64,000 bases of DNA, taken from NCBI RefSeq assembly GCF_030817215.1, contig NZ_JAUSZA010000001.1, positions 1,958,501 to 2,022,500 of the forward strand, given 5' to 3'. Source of the DNA: Paenibacillus sp. V4I3. GTDB taxonomy: Bacteria; Bacillota; Bacilli; Paenibacillales; NBRC-103111. Made by a program: the position numbers and the translations under genes. The notes under the pieces are model-generated. The model was not told the DNA's origin. It made no database searches and worked only from the letters and a program-made list of their open reading frames with translations. This document shows positions 16,768 through 24,648 of the stretch, in pieces (the first letter of the stretch is position 1; every line of letters starts with the position of its first letter).

Positions 16768-17857
16768 GTGACGAATTTGACTAGAGAAGCAGGGCAAGAG
16801 CAAAAAAATAAAACAGAACAACAGCAAAAGGAAGCTCCCGTCATGAAGCCGGTTTATATTTTGGCGATCGAAACGAGCTGTGACGAAACTTCCGTAGCCA
16901 TTGTCGAAAATGGTAAAATCATTCGTTCCAATGTGATTTCCAGCCAGATCGAAACGCACCAAACGCTATGGCGGTGTGGTGCCGGAGGTGGCTTCCCGTA
17001 AGCATGTGGAGTCGATCACATGGATGCTGGAGGAAGCCGTCGAGAAAGCAGGCGTATCGCTGCAGGAGCTGTCCGCGATTGCCGTAACCGAGGGACCCGG
17101 ATTAATCGGGGCCCTGTTAGTGGGCGTCGTTGCGGGCAAAGCGCTAGCCTGCGCCTTAGACCTGCCGTTGATTGGTGTTCACCATATTGCGGGACATATT
17201 TATGCGAATCAACTTGTGCATGAGCTCGAATATCCGTTGATCTCGCTCGTTGTGTCCGGCGGACACACGGAGTTGATTCTAATGGAGAGGCCGGGCCAAT
17301 TCCGCATCATCGGGCGAACGCGCGATGATGCGGCTGGCGAGGCCTACGATAAAATCGCGCGGGCGATGGGCCTGCCTTACCCGGGAGGACCGCACGTGGA
17401 TCGGCTTGCGCAGGAAGCCGAGTCCGAGATCAAGATGCCTCGCTCATGGCTCGAGGCAGACTCTTACGACTTCAGCTTCAGCGGATTGAAATCCGCTGTG
17501 CTGAACGTCGTCAACCAAAGCAAGATGCGCGGCGAGGCCGTACAAGTCGCGCAGATTGCCAAGGGCTTCCAAGCCTCCGTCATCGACGTGCTTGTGGAGA
17601 AGGCTGACCGCGCCGTGCGTGAATACGGCGCGAAACAGCTGCTGCTCGCGGGCGGTGTTGCCGCGAACAAAGGGCTGCGCAGCAGGCTCGCCGAGCGCTG
17701 CGAGCAGCTGAATGTGCCGCTGCTCGTTCCGCCGCTAGGCCTCTGCACCGACAACGCTGCGATGATAGGCGCAGCCGCTTTCCTCAAGTGGGACAAGCAA
17801 GAATTCGACTCCATGGAACTGAAGGCAGAGCCTCAGCTCAAGCTAGAAGAGTGGTAA
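16768..17857 (+). CDS. tsaD: tRNA t6A synthase catalytic subunit TsaD, interrupted by a 1-nt frameshift
   Basis: Transfers threonylcarbamoyl to A37 of tRNA; essential in most bacteria. The first 65 codons read through [21 protein letters not shown], then the frame breaks: CACCAAACGC (A run 16961-16963) gives HQTLW and a stop at 16999, whereas removing one A gives [18 protein letters not shown], the conserved family sequence, continuing open to 17857. Downstream motifs are intact: [21 protein letters not shown] (metal His residues), [21 protein letters not shown]. Start is either GTG 16768 or ATG 16843 (AAAAGGAAG upstream; MKPVYIL fits the usual N-terminus better). A homopolymer sequencing error is more likely than true loss. 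Confidence 0.9.
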
Positions 17858-17888
17858 GGGCAATAAAATAAATTTTCTGACAACTGTA

Positions 17889-17917
17889 TTGACTTTGCCA
17901 AAGCAGCATATTATAAT
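17889..17917 (+). promoter_or_regulatory. Sigma-A promoter for the T-box/leuA transcript
   Basis: TTGACT (17889-17894), a 17-bp spacer and a perfect TATAAT (17912-17917). It sits about 40 nt before the first T-box AGTA element, so the leader would start near 17924. Confidence 0.8.
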
Positions 17918-17924
17918 CACAATC

Positions 17925-18204
17925 AATACTTTCAAACGCAACGAACGGGATTAGTAAGGAACAGTAGTTTCGCTCAGAGAGCTGTGCGCTTGGTGAAAGC
18001 ACAGACGAAACAGTACCTGAACTCGCCCGGGAGCGGTAAGACTGATAAGGATGCCAAGGATCCAGCACCCAAGTAGGTCTTGACGGTTGACCCCCGTGAT
18101 CAGGTACATGAGTGGTTTCGGGTGTAACAGCTCGGATCAATTAGAGTGGTACCGCGGAAGGTTCAAGCCTGTCGTCTCTTTTATAGAGATGGCAGGCTTT
18201 TTTG
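17925..18204 (+). promoter_or_regulatory. T-box leader 1, probably leucine-specific
   Basis: Canonical elements in order: AGTA on the 5' side of stem I; the apical CAGAGAGCTGTGCG...GGTGAAAGCACAG; the specifier region GAA-CTC-G, read as the Leu codon CUC (GAA is the S-turn strand and the following base is a purine); the T-box AGAGTGGTACCGCGG (18143-18157), whose UGG pairs with uncharged tRNA; and a terminator hairpin, AAGCCTGTCGTCTCT (18165-18179) with a complement to 18199 and a T run. Uncharged tRNA(Leu) would favour antitermination. Confidence 0.9.
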
Positions 18205-18264
18205 GTTGTTCTGGAACTTGAAGCGAACTTGAACAAATGCGAAGTAGGAATATGAACATATAAC

Positions 18265-18328
18265 AAACGCGATGAACAAGAGTAGTAAGGAAACATACAC
18301 AAAAACGCGATGAACAAGAGTAGTAAGG
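18265..18328 (+). repeat. 26-nt direct repeat of a T-box stem I 5' strand
   Basis: The same 26 nt, starting AAACGCGATGAACAAGAG and ending TAGTAAGG, occur at 18265-18290 and 18303-18328 (offset 38). The second copy is the real start of T-box 2; the first lacks the rest of stem I. Confidence 0.85.
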
Positions 18329-18590
18329 GCTCACTTGTACGGTACAGAAAGCTGCGGGTTGATGCGACGCAGACCGTGAATGCCCCGAACTCGCTTGGAA
18401 GCGGTCATCCTGATCAGCTAATTTTACGCTGTTAGGGATGAACGGATGACCTCCGTGATCGGGTGACATAGTCAGCAGTAGTCTTGCTGTGCTATGTCTG
18501 AGGTGGGCTCCGTGACTTGGAGCCAACAAGAGTGGTACCGCGCTGGGTAAAGACCCGTCGTCTCTTATGTGGAGATGACGGGTCTTTTTG
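18303..18590 (+). promoter_or_regulatory. T-box leader 2, probably leucine-specific, in tandem with leader 1
   Basis: Second complete T-box: AGTAGTAAGGG, apical CAGAAAGCTGCGGG...GCGACGCAG, specifier GAA-CTC-G (Leu), T-box AGAGTGGTACCGCG (18529-18542), and terminator AAAGACCCGTCGTCTC (18549-18564) pairing with GAGATGACGGGTCTTT (18572-18587) plus a T run. Reading through to leuA requires antitermination at both leaders, which should sharpen the response to leucine starvation. Confidence 0.9.
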
Positions 18591-18762
18591 TTGTTTTTTT
18601 GAGGTGGCAGAATGATTTATCTCATTAAGTCTCTGTAACGATGAAAAACAGCACTAAAGTCACGTGGAGACACATAAGTCAGTCGTAGAAAGATTCATGT
18701 TCATTTTCAAACATTAAAGATAATCGCCGGCTCGTCTGGCCCAACCTTGAGGAGGAATAACC

Positions 18763-20334
18763 ATGGAAATCAACAACACAAACAACAATCGACGTATTCG
18801 GATTTTTGACACGACACTAAGAGATGGTGAACAGGCGCCAGGAGCCTCACTGTATCCGGAAGAGAAGATCCGTATCGCAAGGCAGCTAGCGAAAATGGGT
18901 GTGGATACCATCGAGCCGGGCTTCCCGATATCAAGTCCTGGCGATTTTCAGGCGGTGCAGCAAATTTCACGTGAACTGCAGAGCATAGAGATTTGCGGCT
19001 TCGCCCGAGCTGTTAAAGCGGATATTGACTCGGCGGTGAAAGCCACACAGGATGCTGCTTCTAGACGCATTCACATGTTCCTGTCCTCGTCGGACATCCA
19101 TCTGGATTTCCAACTTCGCAAATCCCGTCAACAGGTTGTAGAGATGGCCCGTTCCATGGTCGCCTATACGAAGCAATTCGTTGATCGGATCGAATTCTCG
19201 CCGATGGACGCAACGCGAACAGGGGACGAATTCCTATTTGAAGTGCTCGAGGCGGTCATTGCTGAGGGAGCAACCATACTGAACATCCCTGACACTGTAG
19301 GCTACGCGCTGCCAGAAGAATACGGAGCTATGTTCCGCAGAGTGCGCCAAAGTGTAAGGGGAGGCGACACCGTGGAGTACAGCGCGCATTGCCATAATGA
19401 TTTGGGTCTTGCTGTCGCGAACAGCCTAGCGGCTATTGCTGCAGGAGTCACACATGTGGAAGTAACCGTTAACGGTGTAGGGGAACGCGCAGGCAACTGT
19501 TCTCTCGAAGAACTCGTTATGGCCATTGAGACGCGCAAGCAAACCATGGGTGTGGAAACAGGGATTATAGCCAGTGAAATTTTCAACACATCCAAAATGG
19601 TCAGCCGCATCATGGGGTTCCCAATTGCGTACAATAAGCCGATAGTTGGCCGAAATGCTTTCCAGCACGAAGCAGGTATCCATCAAGATGGGCTGCTGAA
19701 AAATCGCAACACCTACGAAATTATGGATCCGGAAAAGCTGGGCATTCCACGGTCCATGATCATTCTTGGTAAGCATTCAGGACGTCACGCGCTTAAACAT
19801 CGCGTCGGACAATTTGGCATTGAGCTTACGGGAGAAGAACTGGATACACTTTATACCAGATTCAAAGAAAAAGCAGATGACCAGAAAATGGTGACAGACG
19901 ACCAGCTGATGGAACTTGTAGGATCTACCGTTGATGGGCAAATGGAGCCATTTACACTGACACATATGCAAGTCGTGTCTAGCAGTGACCGCAATCGGGT
20001 TGCCTCCGTCTCGGTAAAGAACAATCAAACAGGTGTTGAAAATGTGTATTCGGGGACAGGTGAAGGTCCGATTGAAGCAATCGTGCAGTGCCTTAGACAA
20101 GCGATTCCGATGGCTGTGGATTTCTCCGATCTGGAGCTTCATTCGTTATCCACAGGTGAAAAAGCAACTGGAGAAGCGGAAGTCACCATCTCAGTGGGCG
20201 GCCAAACTTACAAAAATACAGGTATTGACCAGGATGTGCTTGTTGCGGTAGCCAAAGCTTTTATCTCAGCCTGCAATCAAGCCATTCGTATGCAAAATAG
20301 CGCAGCGGCTCCAACAGAAGCCACGACGGCGTGA
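18763..20334 (+). CDS. leuA: 2-isopropylmalate synthase
   Basis: Condenses acetyl-CoA with 2-ketoisovalerate, the first committed step of leucine synthesis. 523 residues. DRE-TIM signature RIFDTTLRDGEQAPGAS at the N-terminus, metal ligands in HCHNDLG (near residue 208), NGVGERAGNCSLEE, and the C-terminal regulatory LeuA domain from about residue 390 (MQVVSSSDRNRVASVSV), so leucine feedback inhibition is expected. RBS AGGAGG. No leuBCD follows; it is a single-gene unit under the tandem leucine T-boxes. Confidence 0.95.
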   Translation: MEINNTNNNRRIRIFDTTLRDGEQAPGASLYPEEKIRIARQLAKMGVDTIEPGFPISSPGDFQAVQQISRELQSIEICGFARAVKADIDSAVKATQDAASRRIHMFLSSSDIHLDFQLRKSRQQVVEMARSMVAYTKQFVDRIEFSPMDATRTGDEFLFEVLEAVIAEGATILNIPDTVGYALPEEYGAMFRRVRQSVRGGDTVEYSAHCHNDLGLAVANSLAAIAAGVTHVEVTVNGVGERAGNCSLEELVMAIETRKQTMGVETGIIASEIFNTSKMVSRIMGFPIAYNKPIVGRNAFQHEAGIHQDGLLKNRNTYEIMDPEKLGIPRSMIILGKHSGRHALKHRVGQFGIELTGEELDTLYTRFKEKADDQKMVTDDQLMELVGSTVDGQMEPFTLTHMQVVSSSDRNRVASVSVKNNQTGVENVYSGTGEGPIEAIVQCLRQAIPMAVDFSDLELHSLSTGEKATGEAEVTISVGGQTYKNTGIDQDVLVAVAKAFISACNQAIRMQNSAAAPTEATTA

Positions 20335-20397
20335 TAAACGACATCACAATATCAAATTGTAAGAAAACTTAGATATATACACAGCTTGTGTGCAAAG

Positions 20398-20593
20398 TTA
20401 TTCACATACCCTGTGTACAATGTGCATAACTAGTGCAAACCCACGGTTACCAATGGTTTTAAAAGAATACGGAGAAGAATAACTTTTTCACAATTTTTTG
20501 TGGACAATGTGGATAAGATTGTGGAAAACGAAGGAATAGCGCAGGGGGAGGCGAATTTTGCCTCTCTTTTTTTGTGGATAACGATGTGGATAA
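20398..20593. other. DnaA-box cluster in the gap after leuA
   Basis: Boxes matching TTATNCACA: TTATTCACA (20398-20406, + strand) and, on the minus strand, TTATGCACA (20421-20429) and TTATCCACA at 20508-20516, 20573-20581 and 20585-20593. One-mismatch boxes: TTGTCCACA (20499-20507, minus) and TTTTCCACA (20520-20528, minus); another TTGTCCACA lies at 20755-20763 in the next gene. Five good boxes in under 200 bp, four of them in one orientation. No dnaA or dnaN is nearby. The gap 20335-20700 holds this cluster and a terminator, no gene. Confidence 0.8.
20546..20575 (+). terminator. Terminator after leuA
   Basis: GGGAGGC (20546-20552) pairs with GCCTCTC (20560-20566), then seven T residues. It lies inside the DnaA-box cluster. 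Confidence 0.65.
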
Positions 20594-20700
20594 GTTATTA
20601 ACGTAAAATCATCCCACTTTAAATTATCGGAACAATCCAGCAATGGATAGCTTTTCACTTGGATGAAAATGCTAAAAGAAAAAACAGTGGGTGAATACAC

Positions 20701-21966
20701 TTGAAACTAAAAATAGCAGGCATATTTGTGGGTATCTTGACTTTATTGTTAGAGTTGTCCACAAGCGCGGAGGGAATAGAAGCTGGTATCGACCAATCCA
20801 TCCACAACGAGGTAAAGTCCAAGCACGTAACGGTTGTTTCGATACCGGGTTTATCGTTCATAGAGCTCCGACCCGATCAACTTGTGGAGCTGCCCCATTT
20901 ACGGAAGCTGACGGAGTTAAGTGCAGTCGGTTCTATGAACATTCGTACATCGAGTCGAACGATGAGAGACGTGTATGTCACGTTGGGAGCAGGAGCACCT
21001 TCCGTAGGAATCGCAGAAGTGCAGGCTTTTGCAGCAAAGGAAACAAAGCAAGGCACTCGTATTTCCGAACTTATGAATCGTTACATAGGTCACTATGGGG
21101 AAAATAAACCGATTGAGGCTGACTCTGTGCTGGTGCCTGACATCATGATGCTGCAGCGAGCTAATGAGAACCAAGGCTATGGAACAGGCACCCTAGGGGA
21201 ATTGTTGAAGGAGTATGGTGTTTTTCGTGCTGTGCTGGGAAGCAGTGACTTGGGGAAGAGAACTGGCATCGAAGAAAAGAAATTGCGGCGATACAGTCCG
21301 CTCATGCTGATGGATTCCAATGGTTTTGTGGACAAAGGTGCACTCGGAGATGACGTCATAACTGTGGCTGTGGATAGACCGTACGGCATTAGCACTAATT
21401 ATGCACAATTACGTTCTTTGTGGGAAAAAAGGATGCTGCCCGGCATAACACTAATCGAATTAGGTGATTTGTACAGACTTTACATGGATCAAGAGCATTA
21501 CAATGAGGAACGTTTCACACAGTTGAAAGGGCAAGTCTTGAGGGAGATGGACCAATGGATAGGGCAAGTGATGACAGGAATGAAGGAGGAGGAAAGCTTG
21601 TGGATCTTCTCTCCGGAAGTGAATAGTGAGGCGGCTAGAGCCAAAGCCTATCTAACTCCTATTCTTCATTACACGACCGATAGCAGAGGAGCAATATTAG
21701 TTTCGGAATCTACTCGCAGGCAAGGTGTCGTCACGGCGCAAGATTTCACAAGTTCGCTGCTAAAAGAGTTCAACATCCCGGTGCCGATTGGGCTGATGGG
21801 CATTCCTTTATCCTATATGGGGAAAAATGATGTACTTGCTGGGCTTGTCAGGGAACAGAGCAGCATGCAGATGATTTACCGCAGTAGGCCGCTAATGCTA
21901 TATCCTTTTGTTACTTATGAAATGCTCGCATTGCTCTTGAGTTTGATGTATGGTTTGTGGAATTAA
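20701..21966 (+). CDS. Exported alkaline-phosphatase-superfamily-like protein, N-terminal part of a probable split gene
   Basis: 421 residues from TTG 20701, weak RBS. Signal-peptide-like start (KIAGIFVGILTLLLELSTSAEG). The segments VVSIPGLSF and SAVGSMNIRT...DVYVTLGAGAPS recall the N-terminal half of phosphatase/sulfatase-superfamily membrane proteins known mainly from Actinobacteria and Firmicutes; catalytic metal ligands are not certain. The C-terminus is a membrane segment (LYPFVTYEMLALLLSLMYGLWN) that stops abruptly, and the next frame continues a polytopic membrane domain. Deleting one A from GGAATT (21959-21964) would fuse the two as ...LMYGLWIKKKQADPG. Function unknown. Confidence 0.7.
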   Translation: MKLKIAGIFVGILTLLLELSTSAEGIEAGIDQSIHNEVKSKHVTVVSIPGLSFIELRPDQLVELPHLRKLTELSAVGSMNIRTSSRTMRDVYVTLGAGAPSVGIAEVQAFAAKETKQGTRISELMNRYIGHYGENKPIEADSVLVPDIMMLQRANENQGYGTGTLGELLKEYGVFRAVLGSSDLGKRTGIEEKKLRRYSPLMLMDSNGFVDKGALGDDVITVAVDRPYGISTNYAQLRSLWEKRMLPGITLIELGDLYRLYMDQEHYNEERFTQLKGQVLREMDQWIGQVMTGMKEEESLWIFSPEVNSEAARAKAYLTPILHYTTDSRGAILVSESTRRQGVVTAQDFTSSLLKEFNIPVPIGLMGIPLSYMGKNDVLAGLVREQSSMQMIYRSRPLMLYPFVTYEMLALLLSLMYGLWN

Positions 21967-23128
21967 AAAAAAACAGGCAGACCCTGGATATCTCGAAGGA
22001 AGGGCAGTACCTTGGCGCAGGAGTGTGCGTACGCTGCTTTTCTCGTTGCTCACGGCGCCTGCTGTTATGCTGTTGATGGGCTGGTTGGTTGTTCCTCTGA
22101 CAACCAAAATAGGGATAGAAGGAACGATGCGGGCGCTGATTGCCATTTTTAATGTGTGCACGCTGCTTATTTCTGCTGTTATGGAAAAATGCCGCCTATC
22201 CACAGCCATGATCTGGCTCGGTCTTGGGAACGCGTTGATCATAACGCTGGATGGCAGTACAGGGGCCCATGCCATGAAGTATTCCATTCTGGGATATGAT
22301 CCGATGATCGGCGCCCGCTACTACGGCATCGGGAATGAGTACATGGGCGTCTTGATCGGCGCCCTCGTTCTTGGCGTGACGGCGGCTTTGCAGCGCAGTC
22401 ATGGGGGTGTAGAGCCCGCGCTGCGCGGCGGCGGGCTTGGTATTGAGCCGCTCCTTGTTGGGAGCGGGAAGATTGAGGCATCACCGCGCCTCGGAGTTGC
22501 GGCGGTTTCACCGGCCGCCGCGCTGCTCGCGTGCGGGGCGTTCTTGCTCGTGACGGCCTGCCTGGCGGCACCGTCACTCGGCGCGAACGCGGGCGGCGCC
22601 TTGAGCGCCGCGGTCGCCTTCGGCGTAGCCGGCGCGCATTGCTTCGCCGGCGAACGCTGGCGCGAGCTGCGCCTAGGCAGGGGCGCAGCCCTGCTGTCGG
22701 CGCTGCTCGCGCTGGGTCTTGGGGCGCTGTGGCTGCTCAACAGCGCCGATTCTCCCGCGGCATTCGCGCGGGAGAGTCATGTCGGGCGTGCGTTTCACGC
22801 GCTGCACGCCGGGCACTTCGATCAGATCGGACTGCTGATCGAACGCAAGCTGCGGATGAACGTGCACTTGCTTCGTGCATCCGCCTGGAGCAAAGTGCTC
22901 ATCACCAGCCTCTTCGTGATGGCTGTCCTTGTGCTCCGTCCCCGCGGCCGTTTTCGCTTGTGGCAGCACAAATATCCGTACTGGATGTACGGGTTCTCGG
23001 CCAATATGGTCGGAGCCATCGCAGCGCTGCTGCTTAACGACTCCGGCATTGTTGCAGCGGCGACGTTGATCATCTTCGTCGCTGTACCAATGCAGCTCCT
23101 GAGATTGCAGGAGCTCGAAGCTTCTTAA
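21950..23128 (+). CDS. Polytopic membrane protein, C-terminal part of the probable split gene
   Basis: 392 residues with about 9-10 hydrophobic segments, a conserved-looking loop GARYYGIGNEYMGVLIGALVLG, and a hydrophobic end (YWMYGFSANMVGAIAALLLNDSGIVAAATLIIF). The start overlaps the preceding gene by 17 nt with no RBS, supporting a single original gene of about 800 residues. Positions about 22390-22760 are strikingly GC-rich and Ala/Gly-rich compared with the rest. Substrate unknown; the pairing of a phosphatase-like head and a membrane body suggests a cell-envelope enzyme. Confidence 0.65.
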   Translation: MVCGIKKKQADPGYLEGRAVPWRRSVRTLLFSLLTAPAVMLLMGWLVVPLTTKIGIEGTMRALIAIFNVCTLLISAVMEKCRLSTAMIWLGLGNALIITLDGSTGAHAMKYSILGYDPMIGARYYGIGNEYMGVLIGALVLGVTAALQRSHGGVEPALRGGGLGIEPLLVGSGKIEASPRLGVAAVSPAAALLACGAFLLVTACLAAPSLGANAGGALSAAVAFGVAGAHCFAGERWRELRLGRGAALLSALLALGLGALWLLNSADSPAAFARESHVGRAFHALHAGHFDQIGLLIERKLRMNVHLLRASAWSKVLITSLFVMAVLVLRPRGRFRLWQHKYPYWMYGFSANMVGAIAALLLNDSGIVAAATLIIFVAVPMQLLRLQELEAS

Positions 23129-23181
23129 CGTCTTCATGATAAATCTCATTGGATCGGCCGGAGTAAGGCTCACACATTTGA

Positions 23182-23622
23182 AAATAAGAGCCCCTAGAAG
23201 CTTCTATTTCAACAAAAAGCGGCTAATTGTGGGCAATAAGAGTCTCCAGAGACTCTTATTTGATGCCGAACACAGCAATACGGAGCATTCCGCGCAAATA
23301 AGAGCCCCTAGAAGCTTCTATTTCAACAAAAAGCGGCTAATTGTGGGCAATAAGAGTCTCCAGAGACTCTTATTTGATGCCGAACACAGCGCATACGGAG
23401 CATTCCGCGCAAATAAGAGCCCCTAGAAGCTTCTATTTCAACAAAAAGCGGCTAATTGTGGGAAATAAGAGTCTCCAGAGACTCTTATTTGATGCCGAAT
23501 ACAGCGCAAACGGAGCACTCCGCGCAAATAAGAGCCTCTAGAAGCTTCTATTTCGACAAAAACTGGTTAATCGATGGGCAATAAGAGCCTCCAGAAGCTT
23601 CTATTTCAACAAAAAGTGGAAG
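23182..23622. repeat. 115-bp tandem repeat, three full copies and one diverged partial
   Basis: Copies start at 23182, 23296, 23411 and 23526. Each contains the 12-bp palindrome TAGAAGCTTCTA and a perfect hairpin, AATAAGAGTCTC-CA-GAGACTCTTATT (23235-23260 in copy 1). Copies 1-3 are nearly identical; copy 4 is diverged and truncated. The open frames through it are artefacts of repetition. The 23129-23724 gap holds only this repeat and a terminator. Confidence 0.9.
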
Positions 23623-23686
23623 AAGCGGCCGGAACCCCATACCCAATCTCCTCCCCCCTGCTCCAAAAGTATGCAATAGACAAATG

Positions 23687-23709
23687 GACCTGAGGCAAAG
23701 CCTCAGGTC
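23687..23709. terminator. Hairpin after the GntR regulator gene
   Basis: GACCTGAGGC (23687-23696), AAA loop, GCCTCAGGTC (23700-23709): perfect 10-bp stem. The T runs are weak on both sides. Confidence 0.6.
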
Positions 23710-23724
23710 ATTTACAATGATTTA

Positions 23725-24345
23725 TTAGCAAATTAAGTGCAAGCAAAAATCTAAATCCGCTTGTAAATGTTGTTTCATCAAAACTTCTGCTTGGTCTCCA
23801 TCTCTTGCTTTAATGGCCTCATAGATATTCTCATGTTCATCAATTAAGAAGGGCCGGTTGTAGTAGACAACGGTACGACGAAAAAGATAGATGATGGATT
23901 GCATACGATCAATAATATCAATCATGAACGGATTGTTACTTGCCTGTACGATGATCTCGTGAAATTTCTCATTAGCCTTCATAATGTCTTCCAATGCCCC
24001 TGTACGGCCAATCCTGACACACTCAAGAAGAGACTGTAATTCGCTTTCGGGAAGATAAGTTGCAGCACTTCGAGCAGAGTATCCTTCTAACAACATACGT
24101 ACCTGAAACGTATTTCTCAAATCCTTCTCAGAAGGATTAATGACCATTTTATTTGCTATAAGTCCTTCTTGCTCCAATTTACGTATGGATTCCCGTATCG
24201 GGGTCCGGCTAACTCCTAATTCAGAAGCAAGCTTTTCCTCAACAATTTTGGTTCCGCGAGGAATTTCGCCTTTTAAGATCATATCACGAATAATTTCATA
24301 GGATTGGTTGTAAGCAGGACGAGATTTTTCATTGTTCTTGGCCAA
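23725..24345 (-). CDS. GntR-family regulator, FadR/FCD subfamily
   Basis: About 206 residues. Winged helix at the N-terminus (IIRDMILKGEIPRGTKIVEEKLASELGVSRTPIRESIRKLEQEGLI) and an all-helical FCD ligand domain (NEKFHEIIVQASNNP, with the usual metal-binding His/Asp pattern). The longer frame to 24399 has no RBS; GAAGAGGTGG lies just before TTG 24345, which is preferred. Divergent from the sugar-acid operon it probably represses; such regulators usually bind a carboxylated sugar or intermediate. Confidence 0.88.
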   Translation of the reverse strand: MAKNNEKSRPAYNQSYEIIRDMILKGEIPRGTKIVEEKLASELGVSRTPIRESIRKLEQEGLIANKMVINPSEKDLRNTFQVRMLLEGYSARSAATYLPESELQSLLECVRIGRTGALEDIMKANEKFHEIIVQASNNPFMIDIIDRMQSIIYLFRRTVVYYNRPFLIDEHENIYEAIKARDGDQAEVLMKQHLQADLDFCLHLIC

Positions 24346-24471
24346 ATTGTCCACCTCTTCGCAGGCCCAAAATCTTAAACTAAAATAATTACTATACAAC
24401 TTTTTTTCGAAAAAGTATAGACTAGCACTTTATTTAAAATAATATTAAGATATTCGTATCCGAAATAAACA

Positions 24472-24487
24472 AAATTGTATACAATTT
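24472..24487. promoter_or_regulatory. Probable GntR operator
   Basis: Perfect 16-bp palindrome AAATTGTATACAATTT, containing the TTGTATACAA core typical of FadR-subfamily sites. It lies in the gap (24346-24648) between the regulator and the operon. A second dyad with CTATAC/GTATAG arms lies nearer the regulator start. Confidence 0.6.
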
Positions 24488-24618
24488 ATAAATCAATTGA
24501 ATACATTCGGTGTTGCATGACAGGTTAACCCGTTGCATCTGTTAAGGAATATAGCTTTGATTTTTATCATAAACACATGTTCGTCAAAACATTCATGAGA
24601 AGCTATGCGGCAGACATG

Positions 24619-24632
24619 TGAAAGCGTAATCA
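24619..24632 (+). promoter_or_regulatory. Probable CcpA cre site
   Basis: TGAAAGCGTAATCA matches the catabolite-responsive element consensus TGWAANCGNTNWCA at all but one defined position. It is immediately upstream of the dehydrogenase RBS, where CcpA would block elongation. Confidence 0.65.
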
Positions 24633-24648
24633 AATAGGAGGAATAGAA

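Noticed and set aside
16961..16963. Programmed frameshift in tsaD
   Set aside because: AAA in this context is not a recognised slippery heptamer, and no stimulatory structure is evident; a 1-nt insertion error explains it.
20398..20593. Chromosomal origin of replication
   Set aside because: No dnaA, dnaN or other origin genes flank the boxes and no clear AT-rich unwinding tract is evident; treated as a DnaA cluster.
21960..21975. Programmed frameshift at the A9 run linking the two membrane-gene frames
   Set aside because: The first frame stops (TAA 21964-21966) at the very start of the A run, so neither ribosomal nor transcriptional slippage on it could bypass the stop in the needed direction.
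22399..23037. Long overlapping open frames on both strands in the GC-rich part of the membrane gene
   Set aside because: They arise from high GC content, are Arg/Pro-rich and lack RBSs; the membrane-protein frame is the only one with hydrophobic segments.
23182..23622. CRISPR array
   Set aside because: Repeat units are 115 bp and adjacent, without unique spacers of uniform length, and no cas genes are nearby.
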